This document shows positions 23,475 to 36,700 of a stretch of DNA of 64,000 nucleotides, piece by piece. The position numbers and the translations under genes were made by a program. Source of the DNA: Solanum dulcamara (lineage: Eukaryota; Streptophyta; Magnoliopsida; Solanales; Solanaceae); contig NC_077240.1 of assembly GCF_947179165.1 (NCBI RefSeq), forward strand, positions 25,958,001 through 26,022,000. Reading direction: 5' to 3'. The first letter of the stretch is position 1, and each line of letters begins with the position of its first letter. Below the pieces are notes generated by a model. The model was given only the letters and a program-made list of their open reading frames with translations. It was not told the origin of the DNA and did no database searches.

Positions 23475-26400
23475 TTCTTCTGCCCATTTGCTGCCTCTTT
23501 ATATTGATAAATCAATTGGCAATAAAAGATAGTAAAATCAACATAGACAACTGTCAAGATTTTTAATTCAAACCTCAGCCAAAATAGTCTTAGACAGAGC
23601 AATCAATTTCCAAAGGAATGACCAAACTTTCAAAATTTTGTCAACAAAATCATACAACATCTACTTTCTAAGATTTGCTCCAAAATTTATTCAAAAAGAT
23701 GCTTCAAAAGTCAAAAAGTTATGCCAAGAGGACCCACTATCAATAAATGCAAAGAAAAGAATTAATTACAGAAAAAAATAAAGAAATATTTATCATAACA
23801 GGAATAATTGAGAATCCAAACAAATTACGTTAAGAGTTGTTCAAATTTTGAGAACATCAATTGTATATGCTATAAAGGAAAGAAAAAAAAATTGATCAAG
23901 GAATATCACGTCTTACTGTAAATAAACTGCGGAATCAAGTAACTTAATTTATAAAATTAAATTACAACACAATTAAGCAAAATATACAATTTTATTCTAA
24001 TTGTAATTTGAAAAAACTGTTGAATCCATTATGAGTGTAAATCATGACAAAATCAATAAATAATCAATTTTCTTGTTCAAGATGTCACATAACGATAAAT
24101 CTAATATGTCGAAATTATTGCGTTACATACCAAAAATCGACAAAAATAATCAAACCCAAATTTGAAATAAATCTAGATTGTAGATGAGGGTTTAGCATAT
24201 CATTCAGTAAAGTCAGGATTAGAAATTTTAAAGAATTCATGCTTTTAAAAAAAGAAATCACAACAACAGAAAACATACACATGAAAACCATATTCAAAAT
24301 AATAATCTGAATTAAAAAAATGAGAAAACGAAACTAGACGGATCTGTCTTTAACAAGCCGAAATTTTATATCTGTCTTCACCGAAGTTGCTGCAACAGTG
24401 AGGTGATTGTTCTTCACGGGTGGTTGCTGTGGAATTGCGATTCTCCCCTTCTTCTCACCATTTGCTGCCTCTTTATATTGATAAATCAATTGGCAATAAA
24501 AGATAGTAAAATCAACATAGACAACTGTTAAGATTTTTAATTCAAACCTCAGCCAAATTAGTCTTAGACATAGCAATCAATTTCCAAAGGAATGACCAAA
24601 CTTTCAAAATTTTGTCAACAAAATCATACAACATCTACTTTCTAAGATTTGCTCCAAAATTTATTCAAAAAGATGCTTCAAAAGTCAAAAAGTTATGCCA
24701 AGAGGACCCACTATCAATAAATGCAAAGAAAAGAATTAATTACAGAAAAAAATAAAGAAATATTTACCATAACAGGAATAATTGAGAATCCAAACAAATT
24801 ACGTTAAGAGTTGTTCAAATTTTGAGAACATCAATTGTATATGCTATAAAGGAAAGAAAAAAAAATTGATCAAGGAATATCACGTCTTACTGTAAATAAA
24901 CTGCGGAATCAAGTAACTTAATTTATAAAATTAAATTACAACACAATTAAGCAAAATATACAATTTTATTCTAATTGTAATTTGAAAAAACTGTTGAATC
25001 CATTATGAGTGTAAATCATGACAAAATCAATAAATAATCAATTTTCTTTTTTAAGATGTCACATAACGATAAATCTAATATGTCGAAATTATTGCGTTAC
25101 ATACCAAAAATCGATAAAAATAATCAAACCCAAATTTGAAATAAATCTAGATAGTAGATGAGGGTTTAGCATATCATTCAGTAAAGTCAGGATTAGAAAT
25201 TTTAAAGAATTCATGCTTTTAAAAAAAGAAATCACAACAACAGAAAACATACACATGAAGACCATATTCAAAATAATAATCTGAATTAAAAAAATGAGAA
25301 AACGAAACTAGACGGATCTGTCTTTAACAAGCCGAAATTTTAAATCTGTCTTCACCAAAGTTGCTGCAACTGTGAGGTGATGGTTCTTCACGGGTGGTTG
25401 CTGTGGAATTGCGATTCTCCCCTTCTTCTCACCATTTGCTGCCTCTTCATATTGATAAATCAATTGACAATAAAAGATAGTAAAATCAACATAGACAACT
25501 GTCAAGATTTTTAATTCAAACCTCAGCCAAATTAGTCTTAGACAGAGCAATCAATTTCCAAAGGAATGACCAGATTTTAAAAATATTGTCAACAAAATCA
25601 CACAACATCTACTTTCTAAGATTTGCTCCGAAATTTATTCAAAAAGATGCTTCAAAAGTCAAAAAGTTATGCCAAGAGAACCCACTATCAATAAATGCAA
25701 AGAAAAGAATTAATTACAGAAAAAAATAAAGAAATATTTACCATAACAGGAATAATTGAGAATCCAAACAAATTACGTTAAGAGTTGTTCAAATTTTGAG
25801 AACCTCAATTGTATATGCTATAAAGGAAAGAAAAAAAAATTGATCAAGGAATATCACGTCTTACTGTAAATAAACTGCGGAATCAAGTAACTTAATTTAT
25901 AAAATTAAATTACAACACAATTAAGCAAAATATACAATTTTATTCTAATTGTAATTTGAAAAAACTGTTGAATCCATTATGAGTGTAAATCATGACAAAA
26001 TCAATAAATAATCAATTTTCTTGTTCAAGATGTCACATAACGATAAATCTAATATGTCGAAATTATTGCGTTACATACCAAAAATCGACAAAAATAATCA
26101 AACCCAAATTTGAAATAAATCTAGATAGTAGATGAGGGTTTAGCATATCATTCAGTAAAGTCAGGATTAGAAATTTTAAAGAATTCATGCTTTTAAAAAA
26201 AGAAATCACAACAACAGAAAACATACACATGAAGACCATATTCAAAATAATAATCTGAATTAAAAAATGAGAAAACGAAACTAGACGGATCTGTCTTTAA
26301 CAAGCCGAAATTTTAAATCTGTCTTCACCGGAGTTGCTGCAACAGTGAAGTGATGGTTCTTCACGGGTGGTTGCTGTGGAATTGCGATTCTCCCCTTCTT

Positions 26401-27199
26401 CTCACCATTTGCTGCCTCTTTATATTGATAAATCAATTGGCAATAAAAGATAGTAAAATCAACATAGACAACTGTCAAGATTTTTAATTCAAACCTCAGC
26501 CAAATTAGTCTTAGACAGAGCAATCAATTTCCAAAGGAACGACCAGATTTTAAAAATATTGTCAACAAAATCACACAACATCTACTTTCTAAGATTTGCT
26601 CCGAAATTTATTCAAAAAGATGCTTCAAAAGTCAAAAAGTTATGCCAAGAGGACCCACTATCAATAAATGCAAAGAAAAGAATTAATTACAGAAAAAAAT
26701 AAAGAAATATTTACCATAACAGGAATAATTGAGAATCCAAACAAATTACGTTAAGAGTTGTTCAAATTTTGAGAACATCAATTGTATATGCTATAAAGGA
26801 AAGAAAAAAAAATTGATCAAGGAATATCACGTCTTACTGTAAATAAACTACGGAATCAAGTAACTTAATTTATAAAATTAAATTACAACACAATTAAGCA
26901 AAATATACAATTTTATTCTAATTGTAATTTGAAAAAACTGTTGAATCCATTATGAGTGTAAATCATGACAAAATCAATAAATAATCAATTTTCTTGTTCA
27001 AGATGTCACATAACGATAAATCTAATATGTCGAAATTATTGCGTTACATACCAAAAATCGACAAAAATAATCAAACCCAAATTTGAAATAAATCTAGATA
27101 GTAGATGAGGGTTTAGCATATCATTCAGTAAAGTCAGGATTAGAAATTTTAAAGAATTCATGCTTTTAAAAAAAGAAATCACAACAACAGAAAACATAC
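23475..27199. repeat. ~974-bp tandem repeat array, left block
   Basis: Units start at 23475 and 24449 and continue with the same spacing; anchor CAATCAATTTCC falls at 23600, 24574, 25548 and 26521 (periods 974, 974, 973). Units are almost identical by eye. Each has 60- and 80-codon - strand frames that repeat with the unit. I recognise no domain in them and treat them as passengers. The fourth unit is interrupted at 27200 by a solo LTR. The array may derive from a duplicated gene or intron fragment. Confidence 0.92.
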
Positions 27200-27734
27200 T
27201 GTTATATCCCGCATTTTGGTATTTTCAAATAATTTGAGAAAAATCGCGGGAAGTTTAAATCAAGGCCATATTTTATTTTGTTTAGCACACAAGTTGGTTA
27301 TGAATATTATTTATGAACATTAATAGTTTGGAAATATTGGGAAAGGTAAAGGGCAAAAAGGAAAATTCGCTAAGTGGCCTATGGTAATATTGTGGAAGGC
27401 TAGGGGTAAAATGGGAATTTAGCAAAGCGTTCAAGAATGTTCTTGAAGGAACCAAAGTGTACTTGGCAAGATAATAAGTCATCTTTATTTTGAAAGAAAA
27501 TTCTAAAAAAATGGAGAAAGGGGTCATAAGAATCCGGAAGGAATTGGAGGCCAAGTAGTGAGTCGTAGGGCTCGCCTTACTTGCGTAAGTTATTACCTTG
27601 GATATGTCACATACGTAAGCTAACAACTTGGAAATCTCACATACTTAAGCTACTTGAGTACGTACCAAGCTTACGTAGCAAGGGTTACATAGGTTCGTAA
27701 AAGAAGACAAAATTTCGAGCCCACGAAGTGGAAA

Positions 27735-27800
27735 AGAGAGTGACACGTGGCAGCATAGGAGAGTGCCACGTGGTAGCATGGGAGAGTGCCACGTGGAAGC
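27735..27800 (+). promoter_or_regulatory. Three G-boxes on a 23-bp repeat in an LTR promoter
   Basis: CACGTG occurs at 27744-27749, 27767-27772 and 27790-27795, exactly 23 bp apart, each within GCCACGTGG or ACACGTGG. A weaker fourth relative follows (GCCACATGG near 27833). CACGTGGC is the core bound by plant bZIP and bHLH factors (ABRE/G-box). The cluster sits about 140-190 bp upstream of the TATA-like box. Confidence 0.75.
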
Positions 27801-27933
27801 ACCTGGAGCAAGAGGTGGTGGCCCCCCACATGCCACATGGCAGCCCGTGATTGGAGGAAGGGAGGTGTTGGACCAATGAAGGCTTGACATGTGTCACCAC
27901 TTAGGGATTGACACATGTCACCCCTAAAAGTAG

Positions 27934-27945
27934 CCTATATATATG
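27934..27945 (+). promoter_or_regulatory. TATA-like box of the 3.37-kb LTR
   Basis: GCCTATATATATG lies downstream of the G-box cluster and upstream of an A/G-rich leader (AAGACAAGAAGAGAG at about 27985). This spacing is normal for a plant LTR promoter. Confidence 0.6.
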
Positions 27946-29784
27946 TGTCCCTTGACTCATCAAGTCCATACTATTCTAGAAATTACAAGACAAGAAGAGA
28001 GAAAATTCTAGAGCAAGAAGAAGAAAAGAAACTCTAGGAAACTAGAGAAACTAGTGGCGGCCAAGAGGAAAAAAATTGAGTTTTCCGATTTGATTCCGTG
28101 AATTAATTATCTAGGGTGTACCATGATGTTATGAAGGTATTAGTAATAAAATTGTATGGGTTGGAGCAGCCCAAAACGTCATCAAACAGCCCCAAAGTTT
28201 TAGCCGCGCTAGGCGAGCTTCCGAGGCAAGTTTTGGCGAGTTTTGGGAAAGGTAAGGTCTCTCCTTTAAAATTTGAGTTTATGATGTGGTTATGAAGTGT
28301 ATTACATGTCCTAAATATGGCTGGAGGTAGAGAAATTGTATAAGGATGCTTGATGTTAGAAACTACTAAATTAAAGTCGTAGTAGTTAAATCGAAGTCGC
28401 GTAGTGTGTTGTCGTTGTGGCGATGCGGGTGCAGCTGGTTGAATTGTATGTTGCAGGGCTTTAAAGTCTTTTAAAAAGGGTGTGGTTTCTGCTGGTTGCA
28501 GCCACATGACCCCGTTTGGTATGGTTAAAGATTTTATGAAATAAAGGTTAAAAACTCTATTTTGGTATCAGAGTTTTATGCTAGTTGTTTGGAGCTTGTG
28601 TTGTTTAAAGTTGAGGTGATTTGATTGTATATATATACTGCTGGTTGTTGTTGTTGATATGATTGTTGACATGGTGTCCGAGTTGAGATCTCGGGGATGG
28701 TGTATTTATAGGGGAGATGCTGCCGAAATTTCGGCAGATTAGAAATTAATTTGTTTGAAGGATTAAGACAAGTATATGGTGATGAATCTAATGACTATGT
28801 CAACTCTCTTGAATGTAGACTAACAAGTTGGAAGAATAAGAAAAGCTAGTAAGGCGCGGTACAGGTATGTAAAGCTAATCGTTCCTTCTTTTGGCATGTC
28901 TTTAGCATAAGTATGTAAAGCTAACCGTTCCTTCTTTTGGCATGTCTTTGTCATAAGTATGTAAGGCTTACCCTTTCCTTTTAAGGCATGATTCCGATGT
29001 TATGGTTTCATAAGTGCTTCCATATATTCTTTGTTTTCAAAAGCTAGGTGTCAATGGTCCCAAGGAAATGACTACCTTTTCTATAACCCGTCAATGTTTT
29101 CCAAAATGTCTATAGTTTCCCAAAACAAAGGTTTACAATATTACAAGCTTTTATGACAATGACGATGGATATGTTTTATAACGACATTGATGATGTCGAG
29201 GATGAGAATATGTCTATGACGGCTATGATAAGAACGGCTTCATGTATGTAAGGTTTACCCTTCTTTCTCTTGACATGTTTTGACATAAGTATATAGAGCT
29301 ACTCTTTCTTTTGGGCATGGTTTTTATGAAATAAGTAAATGACATTTTATACAATTTCAAGGAAGTCTTATTCGTAGAGCCACTAGGATGGACAATTTTC
29401 TTGAGTTTCCAAAGGATATTTTCTCGTGCTTAGATACGCGTATATGATTCCAAAAGTTTTATTTTGATATAATCCATGGTAATTTTTGAAAGGTACTTGA
29501 CATGACTCTTATCTTGATTTTGAATCATAGCTCATTCTGATTATTCTACGAGTCTTGGAAATTGGTCCTATGTGGATATGTATACGATTTGGCGTCTTAT
29601 AAGATTATGACCTTATTCTACGTTCTCGTAATATTATCTTTCGTTGATAGTCTCATCCTATAATAATTGTTCCTTAAAGGTGAGACAAAGCGATCATGGT
29701 TAGTCTATAATACAATCGGAGGTTACCGACCTTCCGTCACTCCGATAGATACATGACTTTCGTTGAGCTCTCCTGCATGTTGTC

Positions 29785-29814
29785 TATATGTATATGTATA
29801 TGTATATGTATATG
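29785..29814. repeat. (TATATG)5 microsatellite
   Basis: Five perfect copies of TATATG followed by a G run, inside the 3.37-kb solo LTR. Confidence 0.9.
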
Positions 29815-30567
29815 GGGGATATGGGGAGGTGTATATGTGGCGCTATAGACACATTCCCACCTGATCAGTTGGAGTAATTTTCATCCTGGACGCGGGATGC
29901 CCTGACGCGGGACATATGTGGGCACGCCGACGTTGTTCGGTGATATGACTTCTATTTTCTATGAATATGAAAAAGAAATGTTTTTTATGATAAGACAAGC
30001 ATGCATGGCATCAAGCCTAAAAGGGCACTCATATGTACAGGTTACTCTCTTATCTCACTATATGTCTATGATTCTACGATATGGTTGTTCACACCTTATA
30101 TTCTTTATTATGCTGATTTTCATGCCTTACATACTCGGTACATTACTCGTACTGACCCCCTTTTCTTTGGGGGCTGCGTTTCATGCCACGCAGGTACACC
30201 TAGACAAGTAGAAGCTACTATAGAAGATGTTGCAGCAAGGTTAGCAACTCCACTTGTTCCTGGAGTGCTGCCGAGTCAGATTATAAATGCTATGGTGTTT
30301 CATTCAAAGTTAGAGACTTTGCAGACAGAGTCGTGGGTATAGAGTGTCAGCTTTGTAAGCAGCGTCACTAGCCGATATGTTATTATGTCGTATGTCACGA
30401 GTTTTATGGGATGATAGATTGGGAAAGCTTAGCTATGTTCCTTTTTTTATTTCTTATTGATGTAAAAGTCTAAATAGATTAATTATGTGCTATGAAGCAG
30501 CGGGTTCGCTCGGCTCCAAGCAAGGGGTCGGGTGCCCATCACACCCTTTTGAGATCGGGGTGTGACA

Positions 30568-31774
30568 CATACACATGAAGACCATATTCAAAATAATAAT
30601 CTGAATTAAAAATGAGAAAACGAAACTAAACGGATCTGTTAAGATTTGCCTTTAGCAAGTCAAAATTTCAAATTAGTCTTAATCGGAGTTGCTGCGATAG
30701 TGAGGAGATAGTTCTTCGCCGGTGGTTGCTGTGGAAGTGCGATTCTCCCCTTCTTCTGCCCATTTGTTGTCTCTTTATATTGATAAATCAATGGTCAATA
30801 AAAGATTGTAAAATCAACATAGACAACTATCAAGATTTTTAATTCAAACCTCAGCCAAAATATTCTTAGACAGAGCAATCAATTTCCAAAGAAACGACCA
30901 GATTTTAAAAATTTTGTAAACAAAATTATACAACATCTACTTTCTAAGATTTACTCCGAAACTTATTCAAAAAGATGTTTCAAAAGTCAAAACGGAATGC
31001 CAAGAGATACCCACTGTCAATAATTGCAAAGAAAATAATTAATTGCAGAAAAAAATAAAATAATATTTAAAATAACTGAAATAATTGAGAATCCAAATAA
31101 ATTACGTTTAGAGTTGTTCAAATTTTGACAACATCAATTGTATATGCTATAAAGGAAAGAAAAAAAATTGATCAAAAAATATCACGTCTTACTATAAATA
31201 AACTGCGGAATCAAGTAACTTAATTTACAAAATTAAATTACAACACAATTAAGCAAAATATACAATTTTATTCTAATTGTAATTTGAAGAAACTGTTGAA
31301 TCCATCATGAGAGTAAATCATGACAAAATTAACAAATAATCAATTTCTTATTCGAGATGTCAGATAACAACAAATCTAATATGTCGAAATTATTGCGTTA
31401 CATATCAAAAATTGACAGAAATAATCAAACCCAAATTTGAAATAAATCTAGATAGTAGATGAGGGTTTATCATATCATTCAGTAAAGTCAAGATTAGAAA
31501 TTTTAAAGAATTCATGCTTTTAAAAATAGAAATCACAACAACAGAAAACATATACATGAAGACCATATTCAAAATAATAATCTGAATTAAAAATGAGAAA
31601 ACAAAACTAGACGGATCTGTTGAGATCTGCCTTTAGCAAGTCAAAATTTCGAATTAGTCTTAATCAGAGTTGCTGCGATAGTGAGGAGATAGTTCTTCGC
31701 CGGTGGTTGTTGTGGAAGTGCGATTCTCCCCTTCTTCTGCCCATTTGTTGTCTCTTTATATTGATAAATCAATG
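30568..31774. repeat. ~974-bp tandem array, middle block
   Basis: Resumes the fourth unit after the solo LTR, then one more complete unit (TTCTTCTGCC anchors at 30751 and 31732, 981 bp apart) and the start of another. These units differ more from the left block (extra GTTAAGATTTGCC, several indels), so they are older or less homogenised. The block stops at 31774, where element B's 3' LTR begins. Confidence 0.88.
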
Positions 31775-33688
31775 TGTCACGATCCAAAATGGGTCGTGAG
31801 TGGCACCCATACTTAACCTCCTAGGTGGGAGAACCAATGATACAAACCCCAACTAATATATATAACAATAATGCGAAAGCTTAAATAAATACGTTTTCCC
31901 CAAAACCTGAAAGTCATCACATGAAGGACATCTAAATTCTAAAACTAAGTCTGGAAATATCAAATACCAAAATAAACAAATAACAAAATGTGTCCGAAAA
32001 CTAAAGACACCATGCCATAACCGAGAGATTCCATCACGAGCTAGAAGGATAGCTCATCCTGAAATCCGATGATCTTGAGACTGACTAGAGCTGAGGTCGA
32101 CTCAAAGTCTGTGGAACACTCGCTGCACTCCACAAAACAAAACACGAAAAGATACAAGTAGGGGTCAGTACTGGACAACATGTACTGAGTAGGTATCATC
32201 AATCGACTCAAAATAGAAATCAATATGCATAAGTAATAGTGAAAAGTCAACCATATCACTTAACAGGTGGCAACCAATGAACAATTACATAACCAATCAA
32301 CAATATCAAGATCACACATGAGGACTGAACCCTCCACATCACATTCTTTTGGAAAATGAGTTATTGGAGATTGGGTAGTATTAAGTCATTTTAATCTATT
32401 TTTCCTTTAGTATTACCGTGCCGGAACGTGACACCCGATCCAAATATACCGTGTTGGAACATGACACCCGATCCAAATATACCATGTCGGAACGTGACAC
32501 CCGATCCAAATATATCATGTCGGAATATGACACCCGATCCAAATATAATTAATTTATCATTCTTTATGATTACATTCCACTTCATTAACAATATTTCACT
32601 AAGCCTTCTTTATTCAAGGCGTCATTTTTGATAGGGCAAGTTCAAGATTATGGATTTTATGGCCTTGGAATTTTAGACCAATCACAACAACATATCAACC
32701 ATCCAAACCACAACAATTAAATGCGTAGTAAACTTTATACATATTACTCAATGAATATCAATCACTATTAAGAGTCTATCTATGATGTAGAATAAAAAAC
32801 CATAACCTACCTCAATCGAAGAACCGAAGTAAAGCAAGTTAATCCACTAATGTCACACCTTTCTTCAATGTCTCAGACCATTTCCAATCTATCAAATATA
32901 TAATATTTATAAGTAAACTAGTCCGTAGACACCAATATTATTTATATGTTTAACCTAGACCCCACAACAAACCCAACTCTATGATCAATGATCTAAAACT
33001 CAAGTCTAGGGTTAAGTCTCAATCCCTCCAAATAACATAAATCCAATGATATTCATCTAATATAATACACTTATTATTTAACTACCTATCTCAATATATC
33101 AAAACTTGAATTATAATGTGATAATTAACTAAAAATAACTAAAGGCGTAGTGGCCACGCAGTATGCAATCAAATTGTAGAACCTCTTTTCTTGATGCTCA
33201 ATTTGTTTTTACTTAATAGTTGTACTCCTAGTGATTAACCATTAATTAATAATATATATGCATTATCTAACTTAGCAATTAACATGCAGAATGCTATATG
33301 TAACAATCCCATACACTTCTTACTCTTATGGTAATCATTACCTATCAACATATGCATAGAGAGAAATTTAGTTTGGTGAAAAAAAAAATCTTACCTGAAG
33401 TCGTTTTCACTATCCGCCGTCGCACAATTGTAGTTGCCTCCTTTTTTTTGTTTTTTTTCCTTTATGTATTAATATTCATAAATCCTATCTTTTTATTTTA
33501 ATAATTGGTATAGAGTATTAATTAAATTATCAACTTAACCCACTAGCTAAATTAGTTATTTAAATTTATCCTCAACTAAATTATCATAGTTATCGAATAG
33601 TCCAAATACCTATTAAAAATTTATGGAATGAGTTTTTTTTTATGAAATAAAAAGTCCTAGTATTCAAAACAACCTAAGGGTCGTTACA
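31775..33688 (-). mobile_element. 3' LTR of gypsy element B
   Basis: 1914 bp, + strand TGTCACGATCC...GGGTCGTTACA. It carries four 33-bp units around GACACCCGATCC (32430, 32463, 32496, 32529), which keep both strands open without being a gene. The matching part of the 5' LTR (38851 on) differs at roughly 3% by eye over the first 420 bp, so B is older than A1. A possible target duplication CAATG (31770-31774) cannot be checked because the other end is lost. Confidence 0.88.
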
Positions 33689-33700
33689 ACAGATATCAAT

Positions 33701-36700
33701 TTACCCATCGTTCATCCTCAAACGGTCAAAAGAAGAGAGAGGATAGAAAATGGTACCTGACTCGACGAACAAATATGGATATCTTCCACGCATATCCGCC
33801 TCAGTCTCCCAAGTGGACTTCTGAATCGGACGATTCTTCCATTGAACCTTCACAGACGCAATCTCCCTTGACCTCAACTTGCGAACCTCCCTATCAAGGA
33901 TAGATACAGGCTCTTCCTCATAAGACAATTTCTCATCAAGCCAGACCGAATCCCAACGAATAATATAGTTTCCATCACCATGATATTTCTGTAGCATAGA
34001 CACATGAAAAACTGGGTGCACCCCAGACAAACCTGGAGGTAAAGCCAATTCATAGGCCACCTCTCCAACATGCTGAAGAACTTCAAACGGCCCAATATAC
34101 CTCGGACTGAGCTTACCTTGTTTATCGAATCTCAACACACCCTTCATGGGTGAAACCTTCAACAACACTTGCTCTCCCTCCATAAAGTCCATGTCCCTGA
34201 CCTTTCGGTCTGCATATTCCTTCTGCCTACTCTGAGCTGCTAGAAGCTTCTCCTGAATAAATTTCACCTTCTCTAGTGATTCTCTCAAAAGATCAGTTCC
34301 CCAAAGTCTCACTTCAAATGCATCAAACCAACCAATAGGAGACCTACATCTTCTCTCATACAATGCCTCAAACGGAGCCATATCAATACTCGAGTGATAG
34401 CTATTATTATATGAAAACTCTGGCAGGGGTAGAAATTGATCCCAATGACCACCAAAATCTATCACGCATGCACGAAGCATATCCTCTAGTACTTGAATTG
34501 TCCTCTAAGACTGCCCATCGGTCTGAGGGTGAAATGCAGTACTAAGATCCAACCTAGTACCTAACTCAGCATGCAAGGTCCTCCAAAAGTTAGAAGTAAA
34601 TTGCATACCTTTATCTGATATGATAGAAATCGGAACTCCATGTAATCGAACAATCTCGCGGATATAGAGTTTGGCTAACTTCCCAGCATCATAAGTCACC
34701 TTGACTGGAATGAAGTGAACAGACTTAGTTAACCTATCAATAATCACCCATATCGAATCAAACTTACCCAAGGTCTTTGGAAGGCCGACCACAAAATCCA
34801 TTGCAATCCTTTCCCACTTCCATTCAAGAATGGGCATTCTTTGAAGTGTCCCTCCAGGCCTTTGGTGCTCATATTTTACCTGCTGACAATTTGGACAATG
34901 GGCAACAAAATCCACAATGTCACGCTTCATTTTGCTCCACCAATAATGTTGTCTTAGATCGCGATACATCTTGGTTGCACCAAGATATATAGAGTACCTC
35001 GAACTGTGAGCCTCTGCAAGAATAATCTGAATCAAATTATCAATACGGGGCACACATACCCGCCCCTTAATCCTCAACGCCTTCTTCATTGATCACGGCC
35101 TCTTTGGCCTCTCCTTACAAAACCATATCACGAATCCTGCTCAGCTTCTCATCATCAAACTGCTTTTCTTTAATCTTGTCAAGGAAGGAAGATCTTGCCT
35201 CCACACAGGCCAAGAACCCTCCTTTGTCAATTACTTCCAGCCTCATAAAGTTATTAGCCAGAGTTTGAACCTCTCTAGCCAATGTACGTCTGGAAACCTG
35301 CAAATGAGCTAAACTTCCCATGCTCCCTACTTTTCTGCTTAAGGCATCGGCCACTATATTAGCTTTTCCCGGGTGATAAAGAATAGTGATATCATAGTCT
35401 TTTAACAATTCCATCCACCTCCTCTACCTCAAATTCAAGTCTCTCTGAGTGAACACATGTTGCAAGCTGCGATGATTTGTATACACTTCACACTTCACCC
35501 CATATAGATAATGTCTCCACTGCTTCAATGAAAATACAATCGCAGCTAACTCCAAATCATGAGTGGGGTAATTACGTTCATGCACCTTCAATTGCCTTAA
35601 AGCATAGGCAATTACCTTCTTCTCCTGCATTAGCACTGCACCTAAACCAGAATATGATACATCACAATAAACAATAAAATTCTTACCTTCTACTGGCAGG
35701 GCAAGAATCGGTGCAGTAGTCAATAAGGTCTTGAGTTTCAGAAAACTCTCTTCACACTCATCCGACCACACAAATAGAACTTTCTGCTTGGTCATATTAG
35801 TCAACTGGGAAGCAATAGAAGCAAATCTCTTGACGAACCGGCGATAGTATCTAGCCATACCAACAAAGCTCCTTACCTTTGAGACATTAGTGGGTCTTGC
35901 CCAACTCTTCACTGCTTCAATCTTCTGGGGATCCACCATCACTCCATCCTTAGAAATGACTTGCCCTAAGAAGGACACTGAATCAAGCCAGAACTCACAC
36001 TTAGAGAATTTGGCATATAGCATTTTCTCTCTTAATAATCCCAGAACAATCCTCAGATACTCTTCATGTTCTTCTCTGCTCTTTGAGTAGATTAATATAT
36101 CATCAATAAAGACAATAACAAAGAGGTCCAAATATGGCTTAAAGATTCTATTTATCAGACTCATGAAAGAAGCAGACACATTTGTAAGCCCAAAAGACAT
36201 TACCAAGGATTCATAGTGTCCATACCTAGTTCAAAAGGCAGTCTTCGGTACATCTTCTGCCCATATTTTTAGCTGATGGTAACCAGACCTCAAATCAATT
36301 TTTGAGAAAACACAAGCACCCTCCAACTGATTGAATAAGTCATCAATGCGAGGAAGAGGATACCTATTTTTAATAGTCACTTTGTTCAGCTGCCTGTAAT
36401 CTATGCACATACGAAGGCTACCATCCTTCTTCTTTACAAATAAAACTAGAGCACCCCAAGGAGAGGCACTCAGTCTAATAAATCCTTTACCCAACAACTC
36501 CTGAAGTTAGGCCTTCAACTACCTCAACTCAATCGAGGCCATTTTATAAGGTGGAATGGAAATAGGGAAAGTGTCGGGCTCCAGGTCGATACAAAATTCT
36601 ATATCCCTAACAGGTGGCATACCAGGTAAGTTTGTAGGGAAAACATCCATAAACTCGCGCACTATCGAAATAGACTCAATCGATGACACTTCAGAACTGT

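Larger units (their letters stand above)
27200..30567 (+). mobile_element. Solo LTR, 3.37 kb, TSD CATAC
   Basis: Starts TGTTATATCCCGC and ends GGGGTGTGACA, flanked by CATAC at 27195-27199 and 30568-30572. Removing it with one CATAC restores the tandem unit (AAAACATACACATGAAG). A TATA box (about 27936-27943) about 740 bp in, followed by an AG-rich leader, suggests + orientation and a long R-U5 region. Imperfect repeats of about 55 bp lie at 28860-28990 (TAAAGCTAAYCGTTCCTTC). No coding domain is seen. No internal LTR pair was found, so it is a solo LTR rather than a small complete element. Confidence 0.82.

Noticed and set aside
24115..26523. 60- and 80-codon - strand frames repeating every ~974 bp
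   Set aside because: They follow the tandem unit, have no recognised domain and no start context or splicing evidence. Kept as repeat passengers.
27645..27916. Three overlapping - strand frames
   Set aside because: GC-richer U3 region of a solo LTR with G-box repeats; antisense to the LTR promoter and no domain.
29918..30342. Two overlapping + strand frames (97 and 113 codons)
   Set aside because: Inside the 3.37-kb solo LTR with no domain. The VHLDK/TPRQVEATIED-like stretch is not enough to claim a protein.
32391..32631. Open frames on both strands (and again at 42011-42251) with repeated 11-residue units
   Set aside because: Produced by a 33-bp tandem repeat in element B's LTR. Mirror frames on both strands and no domain.
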